From assembly GCA_036924085.1 (NCBI GenBank), contig JAVGWX010000004.1, forward strand, positions 77,425,090 through 77,489,089: 64,000 nucleotides of DNA, written 5' to 3'. The position numbers and the translations under genes are program-made. Below are positions 56,036 through 64,000 of this stretch, in pieces. Source of the stretch: Ariolimax columbianus (lineage: Eukaryota > Mollusca > Gastropoda > Stylommatophora > Arionidae). Numbering within the stretch: the first letter of the stretch is position 1; every line of letters starts with the position of its first letter. Under the pieces are notes generated by a model that saw only the letters and a list, made by a program, of their open reading frames with translations, had not been told where the DNA came from and ran no database searches.

Positions 56036-56345
56036 GATGGTGGGGAACAGAGACGTTAATCCAGTCAGGCACAACATACTGACCAAGACGTCGCGCCAGA
56101 ATCAGGCACAATACACTGACCAAGATCACAATCTCTCTTCCATGTAGCGTTACCTTGACACAGGCTGGTTTCAGGGTAGCCTGGCTGGCGAGATGTGGAT
56201 CGATGTGATCCCAGTAGTAGTGAGCGCCACGCAGATACCGCCAAGCATAGCACAGCCGCCTGCAGGACATCGGCCCATCTTCGTCAGCATGCTCAGGATG
56301 TTAGGAAAGCTACTACAAAATGCCACTAGATTTTTTCAGGGCGCA
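56036..56345 (+). mobile_element. dispersed repeat family D
   Basis: It carries gtagcctggctggcgagatg, tggatcgatgtgatcccagt, agtagtgagcgccacgcaga and cagcatgctcaggatgttag, ending tttcagggcgcacacaagat. The last part becomes the unit of the 31-bp array. The usual 3' end (actcattgtg) is found 1.1 kb further on, at 57,450. Confidence 0.8.
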
Positions 56346-56812
56346 CACAAGATGATTAGTAGAACTCCTGGGCGCACACAAGATGATTAGTAGAACTCCT
56401 GGGCGCACACAAGATGATTAGTAGAACTCCTGGGCGCACACAAGATGATTAGTAGAACTCCTGGGCGCACACAAGATGATTAGTAGAACTCCTGGGCGCA
56501 CACAAGATGATTAGTAGAACTCCTGGGCCACACAAGATGATTAGTAGAACTCCTGTGCGCACACAAGATGATTAGTAGAACTCCTGGGTCACACAAGATG
56601 ATTAGTAGAACTCCTGGGCCACACAAGATGATTAGTAGAACTCCTGGGCCACACAAGATGATTAGTAGAACTCCTGCGCGCACACAAGATGATTAGTAGA
56701 ACTCCTGGGCCACACAAGATGATTAGTAGAACTCCTGGGCCACACAAGATGATTAGTAGAACTCCTGGGCGCACACAAGATGATTAGTAGAACTCCTGGG
56801 CCACTCAAGATA
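56336..56812. repeat. 30-31 bp minisatellite inside a family D copy
   Basis: About 15 units of gattagtagaactcctgggc plus gcacacaagat occur, with a 30-bp variant (gggccacacaag). The first unit is continuous with family D sequence, so the array was seeded there. Confidence 0.95.
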
Positions 56813-56814
56813 AG

Positions 56815-57430
56815 TCCAAATAATATTGCTCTTCAACAGGTCCATCAACTCAAGTATTTGGGCAGTATTTTTTCGGATGTCGGTAGGATCGACAGGGAAA
56901 TTGCGACTAGGTGTCAGAAAGCATCTGCGGTGACTTATCAGCTGTCCCCATTGCTTAGACACCCGAGCATTAGTTTGGCAACAAAGCAACAGCTGATAAA
57001 CAGTATATTTATGCCGACTGTGCTACCAGTGCCAAACATGGCCTCTGTCCAGGGCTTGCGAGAGCAGAATTTCGACTTGTGAAATGAAGTGTTTGGCGGA
57101 GGTCATCGGTGTTACCAGAAGAGACAGAATGCGGAACAACGACATTCGAAGTGTGGTCGGCACTACGTCTTGTGTCTAATACATTTCCAGGAAAAAAATA
57201 AGTTGGTTTGGTCATCTCATGAGAATGCACCCTCATCAACTTCCACTGGTGGCTTTCATCGCTGGGAGATCTGGCTACAGGGCAAGGGATGTTGCCGCGA
57301 GGTAGATGGATAAATGACAGAGTGACCGTGCAGCGACAAGGGCTCACATTGACCGACGCAACGTACTTGGCGCAAGATAGACGACTTTAGCTCCCCACGT
57401 CGCTTAACAGCACAAGTGGAAAGAAAACTA
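56815..57430 (+). mobile_element. LINE RT C-terminal relic
   Basis: The plus strand reads ALQQVHQLKYLGSIFSDVGR, IDREIATRCQKASAVTYQL and LLRHPSISLATKQQLINSIF, then, after a stop, GHRCYQKRQNAEQRHSKCGR. KYLGS-FSDDG-ID-EI is a common LINE motif. It is related to the 29.4 kb relic. Confidence 0.82.
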
Positions 57431-57469
57431 ACAAACAAAAGAGTAAACCTACTCATTGTGGACAATAAA

Positions 57470-58360
57470 CAACAACACGAATGGTGGTAATAATAACGGT
57501 AAGGACAAATGCAGTCACAGAGCAGAAACTGCTATCGGGGATGAAGTATTGTGTTATGTTGTTGTTGATGATGTCCACGATAACAACTTCACTCTTGTGT
57601 GCGCCTTGAATCTGGCGTTAGGTGGCGGCTTAGCAGCAGCTTTTTCTCACATACTAGTTTCAACTGCCGAGAGATATCTGGTTACAAGGCAACAGCTAGA
57701 GTCGCACTCGTTGGCAGAACAATACGTCAGGAGAGCGTCACGCGGTGCGCAAGCCTTGGGGGGAAGCCTTTCATTAAAACAGAGTTCATTCTTAATTCTA
57801 CTCCTAGCTCTGACAGGATGTGAGACATCATCTGTAGCAGGAAATAGTTCATGCATGTAGCGAAGACTAGAAGCCTGTCAGCCACGGGATGGCGTCCGTA
57901 CTCTCCACAAAATAAGACCTTTCTCTCATCTCGCTTCAACTTGTTTCCTCTCCACTGCGTTAAATTAGCCTCACCAACACTAACGGATCAAGCATTTCAG
58001 TTTACGTTCTCTCATCCCAACGCGCGCCACCCCCCGCCCCCCAATGTCAACATTTTCCCCAACAGCAAGCTCCAGGCAATTTCTGTATCAATTTGTCCAA
58101 ACAGCTGTTGCCGCAATCAATCAATCAATGGATCACATATTTTTCACTACGGGATCGGTCTGACTGAATAAACAAATCAAGAATCGCCAAAGGGTCAGAA
58201 CTTCCCGTACCATTTATTCAATGTAACGTCATGGCAGCGTTCAATGTTCGAGATTACCCATGTAATATCACAAGAGTGGTACCCGACACGAAAATAATTA
58301 GTCTACTGCCGCCGGACAGAGCATAATATCAAATGTGGCTAAAAATAACTGTACTTGGGG
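57470..58360. other. no recognised gene
   Basis: Both strands carry modest open frames (57,456-57,860 plus; 57,727-57,939 minus) with no motif I recognise. A stretch near 57,595-57,655 weakly resembles inverted family D. CpG is higher here than in most of the window. Confidence 0.35.
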
Positions 58361-58364
58361 TTGT

Positions 58365-58505
58365 TAGCATAATGTTGTTGTTGTAGTTAAATGCCCACAA
58401 TGAATAGATTTATCCTTTTGTGCGCCTTGGAAAAGAGTGGCTGTTTGTTGTAGCTTTCCTCACATCCAGAGCGTGCTGATGAAGGTGGGCCACCATTCGT
58501 TGTAA
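58365..58505 (-). mobile_element. dispersed repeat family D, inverted fragment
   Basis: It has tagttaaatgcccacaatga, gtagctttcctcacatcc and gcgtgctgatgaaggtgggc, the inverted 3' part of family D. Confidence 0.7.
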
Positions 58506-58509
58506 TCCT

Positions 58510-58619
58510 ATTATTGGATGCGCATAGCTTTTAGAGCAAAAAAATGTAAATAAAACTGGTTGTATACAGACTCTGCAGCGACTTCTAAAACAGTATAAAG
58601 ACGTGAAATTAAGTTATAA
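58510..58619 (+). mobile_element. CR1-like LINE 3' tail
   Basis: It begins in the last ORF codons (ttggatgcgcatagctttta) and includes actggttgtatacagactct, an altered palindrome (gcagcgacttct) and aaacagtataaagacg. Confidence 0.88.
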
Positions 58620-58744
58620 GCCTGGTATAGAATTTGTCTTATGCCAGGTAGTCAAATGCATCGTTCATTTCCCGTTTAGTTCATGAGCGTCGTTGTATGT
58701 CCATTATTCGTAGGTTCAACGTTTGTAGACATATACCCTGTCAG

Positions 58745-59070
58745 GAAGGGAACTGAGGCACTAGTCCGGTCGGGCACAACATACTGACTAAGACTACTAT
58801 CTCTTCCATGTAGCGTTCTCTGGAAACAAGTTGTTTTCAAGGCAGTCTGACTGATGAGGTGTAGATCGACGTGATCCCCGTAGTAGTGCGCGTCGCGCAG
58901 ATTAAATCGAGCCTTGCACAACCAACTGGAGGACCGCGGTCCACCACCAGAACGCTCGGGATGTGAGGAAAGCTACTACAGCCCACCACTTAATGCCCAT
59001 TTCAGGGTGCACACAAGAGTAAACTTACTCATTATGTGCATTGAATAACAACAGCAACAACCATGTCCAA
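58745..59070 (+). mobile_element. dispersed repeat family D
   Basis: It has cgggcacaacatactgacta, gtgtagatcgacgtgatccc, cgtagtagtgcgcgtcgcgc and cgctcgggatgtgaggaaag, ending in ttactcattatgtgcattga and an (aac)n tail. This is the most complete copy. Confidence 0.8.
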
Positions 59071-59079
59071 CATGACCAT

Positions 59080-59312
59080 GCTGTTGAAGAACTATCCATT
59101 CACTTTTTGACAATGGTGTTGAAGGTGAACAATCCATTCACTTTTTGACCATGCTGTTGAAGGTGAACAATCCATTCACTTTTTGACCATAGTGTTGAAG
59201 GTGAACAATCCATGCACTTTTTGACCATGCTGTTGAAGGTGAACTATCCATTCACTTTTTGACCATGCTGTTGAAGGTGAACAATCCATGCACTTTTTGA
59301 CCATGCTGTTGA
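59080..59312. repeat. 38-bp minisatellite
   Basis: Six units contain ccatgctgttgaaggtgaac and aatccattcactttttga. Confidence 0.93.
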
Positions 59313-59354
59313 ATTGTGGGTCTGATGCGATAGAAGCTACACCGTACACCATCT

Positions 59355-59860
59355 TCTTCTTCTAGTACTTGTAGGTATGTCTCTAGTGCTTGTAGGTATG
59401 TCTCTTGTGCTTGTAGGCATGTCTCTGGTGCTTGTAGGTATGTCTCTAGTGCTTGTAGGCATGTCTCTAGTGATTGTAGGTATATCTCTAGTGCTTGTAG
59501 GTATATCTCTAGTGCTTGTAGGTATATCTCTAGTGCTTGTAGGTATGTCTATAGTGCTTGTATGTATGTCTCTAGTGCTTGTATGTATGTCTCTAGTGCT
59601 TGTAGGCATGTCTCTAGTGCGTGTAGGCATGTCTCTAGTGCTTGTAGGTATGTCTCTAGTGCTTGTAGGTATGTCTCTAGTGCTTGTAGGTATGTCTCTA
59701 GTGCTTGTAGGTATGTCTCTAGTGCTTGTAGGTATGTCTCTAGTGCTTGTAGGCATGTCTCTAGTGCGTGTAGGCATGTCTCTAGTGCTTGTAGGTATGT
59801 CTCTGGTGCTTGTAGGCATGTCTCTAGTGCTTGTACGTATGTCTCTAGTGCTTGTAATGC
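59355..59860. repeat. 21-bp minisatellite (gtaggtatgtctctagtgct-)
   Basis: About 24 units of gtaggtatgtctctagtgct plus t occur. Since 21 is a multiple of three, plus frames give GMSLVLV and YVSSACR repeats and the minus frame STRDIPT; I regard all as by-products. Confidence 0.95.
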
Positions 59861-60290
59861 TATTATTGAATCAATGAAGACTACAATATCAGACGGTTTT
59901 TGGTTTCCTTGCTGGAACTTTTTGAGTATTGCCTGGATAGTGGTGTTTATTGTTGTGATTTCTGCTTGGTATTTATGACACTATTCTCCTCTCTGGTGAA
60001 GACGTTTATACAGTTTTATGTGTGCTTTTTTGTAGCTTCCAAAGCTTGTAGTACACGGCTATTGTTGCAATGGCTCTGTTTAACCACACATATCTTAAAA
60101 ACTGACGGCAGAAAGGACACAGAATGCGTCTAAATAAAAACAAGGACAACGTACGCAACGACGCGTGTTCTTTGCAAGGCACGATATCGCTGCTGTCCGA
60201 AGGGTGAGTTCTGAGGTAACATATCACGCTAGCTTCTATTACATCTCAGTGCCACCACAGGAGAATAGGGAAATACTACCCGTGAGGAAG
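59861..60290. other. no recognised gene
   Basis: It lies between two arrays. I see no splice-bounded exon, terminal repeats or known motif. Confidence 0.4.
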
Positions 60291-60294
60291 GTTC

Positions 60295-60482
60295 TGCATA
60301 AAGGAACGATCTGCATGAAGGAACGATCTGCATGAAGGAAGGATCTGCATGAAGGAAGGATCTAAATGAAGGAAGGATCTGTATGAAGGAAGGATCTGCA
60401 TGAAGGAAGGATCTGCATGAAGGAAGGATCTGAATGAAGGAAGGATCTGCATGAAGGAAGGATCTGCATGAAGGAAGGGGAG
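60295..60482. repeat. 17-bp minisatellite (aaggaaggatctgcatg)
   Basis: About eleven units occur, purine-rich on the plus strand, with two early units carrying cgatct in place of ggatct. Confidence 0.94.
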
Positions 60483-60567
60483 ATGAACAATATCTCACGA
60501 ATTGAGGCAACGTGAGGACGAAAAGCAAGAACAGTTTAATATGGCCAGATGAAGGAATGGCTGAGGG

Positions 60568-60712
60568 CGTCGGTACGAGAGAAAAGGGAAACACTGAAGG
60601 GCGTCGGTACGAGAGATAAGGGAAACACTGAAGGGCGTCGATACGAGAGATAGGGGAAACACGCTGAAGGGCGTCGGTACGAGAGATAGGGGAAACACGC
60701 TGAAGGGCAGAT
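60568..60712. repeat. 34-36 bp minisatellite, four units
   Basis: Units contain gggcgtcggtacgagagata and ggggaaacacgctgaa. Two of the four lack the cg before ctgaa. Confidence 0.9.
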
Positions 60713-61084
60713 ACAAGAATACCTTACGGACAAGAATACCTTTCAGACAGAGATTATTACGGAAAAAGTGAAACATCTCACGGGCCTTCTGATTAAAGAT
60801 CATCATCTTTCTGTCATAGCCGCCGAAGGCGTACACACTAAGAAAACGGGAGTGGGCCACAACACAATTTAGGGCGAGAAGACGCGTACAGAAGATAGGT
60901 ATGTGTATATATTTATGGAAGATGACAGTGAAGAAGAGCAGAAAGACAGTGAAGTTAAGGATGCTTACTGATGGAAGTGAAGTAATAAAAGTACAGCGTA
61001 TTGATGGATCGAAATTGTTGACAAAGTCAATGAAGTTAGAGAGTCGCAAACATGTAAGCTATGGCTATACAGCCATAGATATAC

Positions 61085-62048
61085 CTACTGGCACACACGA
61101 CAATCTCCTACCTGCACACGCGACCATCTCCTACCGGCACACACGACCATCTCCTACCGGCACACGCGACCATCTCCTACCGGTACACACGACCATCTCC
61201 TACCGGTACACACGACCATCTCCTACCGGTACACACGACCATCTCTTACCGGTACACGCGACCATCTCTTACTGGCACACGCGACCATCTCCTACCGGCA
61301 CACGTGACAATTTCCTACCGGTACACACGGCCATCTCCTACCGGTACACACGACCATCTCTTACCGGTACACGCGACCATCTCTTACCTGCACACGCGAC
61401 CATCTCCTACCGGCACACGCGATCATCTCCTACCGGCACACGCGATCATCTCCTACCGGCACACGCGACCATCTCCTACCGACACACACGGCCATCTCCT
61501 ACCGGCACACTTGACTATCTCCTACCGGTACACACGACCATCTTCTATCGGTACACACGACTATCTCCTACCGACACACGCGACCATCTCCTACCGATAC
61601 ACGTGACCATCTCCTACCGGCACACACGACCATCTCCTACCGGCACAGTTGACCATCTCCAACCGGCACAGTTGACCATCTCCTACCGGCACACATGACC
61701 ATCTCCTACCGGTACACATGACCATCTCCTACCGGTACACACGACCATCTCCTACCGGTACACACGACCATCTCCTACCGGTACACACGACCATCTCCTA
61801 CCGGTACACACGACCATCTCCTACCGGTACACACGATCATCTCCTACCGGTACACACGATCATCTCCTACCGGTACACACGACCACCTCCTACCGGCACA
61901 CACGACCATCTCCTACCGGCACACACGACCATCTCCTACCGGCACACACGACCATCTCCTACCGGCACACACGACCATCTCCTACCGGCACACACGACCA
62001 TCTCCTACCGGCACACACGACCATCTCCTACCGGTACACACGACCATC
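61085..62048. repeat. 23-bp CpG-containing minisatellite
   Basis: About 41 units of cacacgaccatctcctaccg plus gta or gca occur. Variants (gta/gca; cacacg/cacgcg; tctc/tctt) form long runs rather than alternating, for example gta only at about 61,720-61,870 and gca only at about 61,890-62,020. The unit gives open frames (TISYRHTRPSPTG) that are by-products. Confidence 0.96.
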
Positions 62049-62053
62049 TTTTT

Positions 62054-62480
62054 CGCACTCCTCCTTCCCTCTCAATCATGACGCGTGTCATTACCGTTCT
62101 CTTCGCCTCTACGTCTTCGAACATACGCCAGGAAGACGAAGATTTTCTCTATAAGACCCGCGAGATGCTTGACAGTTTCAGTAATCGTTTCTATCCTGAA
62201 GCTATTCTAACCTCTGGCCTGCTGCGTGTCATCCCTATATCTCGGACTTTCGCCCTCATCCCTCCCCGCCGCCCCTGATCTCACTGGTTCGTATTGCTCA
62301 TATCCTCTCACCTCATCTGTCTGTGGGAACTTGTTCCGCCATCTCTCTATCATTCTTGCAGATCCCTCTACATAAGTGATACCTCTGATGGTCTACAGAC
62401 GGGATAGAAACTTGCGGGACCTGTTGGTTAGAAGCCGATTCAAAACTCACCTAATGAACCACCATCCTACCATCTTTCTT
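62054..62480 (+). mobile_element. possible Penelope-like or similar retroelement ORF remnant
   Basis: Plus frames read FLYKTREMLDSFSNRFYPEA, then LRVIPISRTFALIPP, and, after frame breaks, LMVYRRDRNLRDLLVRSRF. The combination RRxxNLRDLLVRS following a helix-rich stretch is known to me from Penelope-like and some other GIY-YIG-linked retroelement ORFs. The usual downstream Cys-containing string is not visible. Confidence 0.5.
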
Positions 62481-62806
62481 TCTGATCAATTTTTTGTCCT
62501 GCTTGTGTCTTTCGGCGTCAGGTTATGAAGAGGTTTCTTGACCGAGCCCTAGTGTGTGCGATTCGTAGATGTGGGGGGTGGGTGGTACTGCTTGTGTTAT
62601 TTCTGCTATCTATCCTTTGCGTGGTCGGCCATTGGCTATGTATCCTCACTGAAGAACTCTGACACTGATAATTGGGTGAACAATGCTGCTGATCGCTCTG
62701 CCTGGCGTATTAACATATTTTTATGGCACGACACATATAGAGCAGACAAGAATCAAGGAAGCTGCACGGAGACGAGCGACACTAAAGACAAGAGACGGGT
62801 TGCCTC

Positions 62807-64000
62807 CGTCTTCTTCTTCTTCTTCTTCTGCGTACACAGTCAGACAGTAACCATTATTTTTTCGAAAAAAGCGGCGGTCATCCTGAGACTCTCGCCACTA
62901 CCATAGAGCTTGTCTTGCAGTTCCACTGGCAATGGCCACATCTGCTCTCTCTGATCCTCGTATGTCGGGCAGTTCTGCAGCAGATGTTCAGTGGTCATTT
63001 TACCAGTACCGCACGGGCATTCGTCGGTACACCCTATCTTCAATTTGTTGAATAGGTGGTACCTCAGTCTGTTGTGGCCAGTGCGAAGTCTGAAGACAAC
63101 GACCTGCTCTCTTCGGTTCAACTGGTAATAGGCATCGTTTTTGGTGTAACCAGTATGTTCGGTTTCCCATTTGGTCATGTATCTGGCTTTGATAAGCCGT
63201 TTTGACTCTTCGTACGTCATACTGGTATCTGTTTGTGGTAGCCTTGCACCTTCTTTTGCCAGTCTGTCTGCCTCCTCGTTGCCTTGGATGTTGCAGTGTG
63301 ACGGCACCCACTGTACCACTACCCTTTTTGGTGCGGACTGCTGGCACAGTTTGCAGAGTGCTGCTCTTAAGTCATTAAGCTCAGTGTTTTTCTGGCTTTT
63401 TAGCGCTGTGACTACGGCGAGAGCATCTGTCAGCAGGACTATATGGCTCTCATTTTCACTGTGTGTTACCATTTCTTCCACTGCCGCCCTCAGTGCCTCT
63501 GCCTCCGCTCTGAAATTGCTTGTGTACTTACCAGTAGCGAATGACAGTGTTATTTTTCTTCCATTTGGTAGATTCAGGAATGCTCCTGCCCCTCCGTTCT
63601 GTGTAGTGTTTGTTACAGAACCGTCGGTGTATGCATGGGTCCAGTCCATGCTTGGGTAGCTTTTCGTTATGAAGCTTAGGGTAGTGTCTCGCCTTTCTTT
63701 TTCAGTCTGGCAGTTTTTGTTTGCAATACCTGGTATATTTTCTACCACCTCTGGAAATATATCCTGCCTCCAAGTAGGTTTTCGTACAGTAGTGATGGGT
63801 TTTGGTGTTGTTAGTGCGTTTATGGGATCTTCGTGCATCTTTGCTTTGGCTATTTCTGCAAAGTTTCTCCGCTTTAGTTTCCCATTTCCCAGATTGTTTA
63901 GTCTCTGGTACATTGGATGGTCCGTCAGTCTTCGGAGTTTCTCTGACTGCAGCTGGGCTCTGCAGTCTCTTCTATCGGTCATGGATTGCAGTTTTGTAAT
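62807..64000 (-). mobile_element. LINE 3' part, RNase H-bearing, (GAA)n tail
   Basis: The element starts off the right edge and ends in a (gaa)n tail at 62,830-62,807. It contains the intact ORF end described at 62,840. It belongs to the same family as the truncated copy at 19.04 kb. RNase H plus a Cys/His motif points to the I/Nimb or a related clade; the clade call is inference. Confidence 0.88.
62840..64000 (-). CDS. LINE ORF2 C-terminus: RNase H and Cys/His motif (partial)
   Basis: The open frame runs from the window edge to a stop at 62,840; numbering below is from the Met at 63,982 (380 residues). RNase H would remove the RNA strand during target-primed reverse transcription. The four acidic residues are in place: D120 (AYTDGS), E160 (FRAEAEAL), D186 (LLTDALAV) and D239 (GNEEADRLA), with H229 in WVPSHC. 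A Cys/His element follows (C318, C322, C324, H333, C338), then EHLLQNCPTYEDQR and a short tail. There is no frameshift or stop, unlike every other LINE fragment in the window, so this copy is probably young. The endonuclease and reverse transcriptase parts, if present, lie beyond the edge. Confidence 0.9.
   Translation of the reverse strand: MTKLQSMTDRRDCRAQLQSEKLRRLTDHPMYQRLNNLGNGKLKRRNFAEIAKAKMHEDPINALTTPKPITTVRKPTWRQDIFPEVVENIPGIANKNCQTEKERRDTTLSFITKSYPSMDWTHAYTDGSVTNTTQNGGAGAFLNLPNGRKITLSFATGKYTSNFRAEAEALRAAVEEMVTHSENESHIVLLTDALAVVTALKSQKNTELNDLRAALCKLCQQSAPKRVVVQWVPSHCNIQGNEEADRLAKEGARLPQTDTSMTYEESKRLIKARYMTKWETEHTGYTKNDAYYQLNRREQVVVFRLRTGHNRLRYHLFNKLKIGCTDECPCGTGKMTTEHLLQNCPTYEDQREQMWPLPVELQDKLYGSGESLRMTAAFFEKIMVTV

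Noticed and set aside
57456..57860. 134-codon plus-strand frame as a host gene
   Set aside because: It starts inside a repeat tail, has no recognisable domain, and overlaps opposite-strand frames of similar length.
61085..62278. Open frames of 100-265 codons over the 23-bp array
   Set aside because: They consist almost wholly of array-derived peptide. Only the segment after 62,054 resembles a real protein, and that looks like a retroelement remnant.
1..64000. CRISPR-like appearance of several regular short repeats
   Set aside because: The repeats are direct tandem units without unique spacers, and the window is clearly eukaryotic (spliced exons, SINEs, LINEs).

Overview
This window is eukaryotic and holds one recognisable host gene. 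Fourteen short minus-strand exons lie between about 54.0 and 2.5 kb. They join with compatible splice phases into 612 uninterrupted codons and read as the middle and C-terminal part of a liprin-beta (PPFIBP1/2 family) scaffold protein. The N-terminal exons lie beyond the right edge or were not found, and the last coding exon(s) lie beyond the left edge. Coding sequence is about 3% of the window; the rest is intron.

The organism is most likely an invertebrate animal, and a mollusc (perhaps a heterobranch gastropod) is my best guess. That rests on the liprin-beta wording, large introns, tRNA-derived SINEs, RNase H-bearing LINEs, CR1-like LINEs, TTAA-flanked piggyBac-type elements and mariner relics. 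It is inference, not proof.

Layout, left to right (gene 3' to 5'). 0-9 kb: several minisatellites, the exon for the acidic C-terminal segment (2.5 kb), and a 46-bp array grown inside a SINE-like element. 9-22 kb: the three SAM-domain exons and the basic linker, among four TTAA elements, an AT-rich 11 kb array and a 43-bp array. 22-36 kb: one very large intron with LINE relics, SINEs and a mariner-derived MITE. 36-44 kb: LINE relics, a mariner relic, and a 25-bp array beside the Ser-rich exon. 44-54 kb: coiled-coil exons separated by long arrays (31-bp, polypurine, CTA-rich, 62-bp). 54-64 kb: more arrays, dispersed repeats, a possible Penelope-like remnant, and a well preserved LINE ORF end (RNase H plus Cys/His motif) running off the right edge.

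By rough addition of array boundaries, tandem repeats make up about a quarter of the window. The most unusual signals are two minisatellites that appear to have grown out of the exon/intron boundaries of liprin-beta itself. One created a second 5' splice site that, with a candidate exon, keeps the reading frame open. I found no tRNA, rRNA, CRISPR array or bacterial-type operon. Most long open frames here are by-products of tandem repeats.
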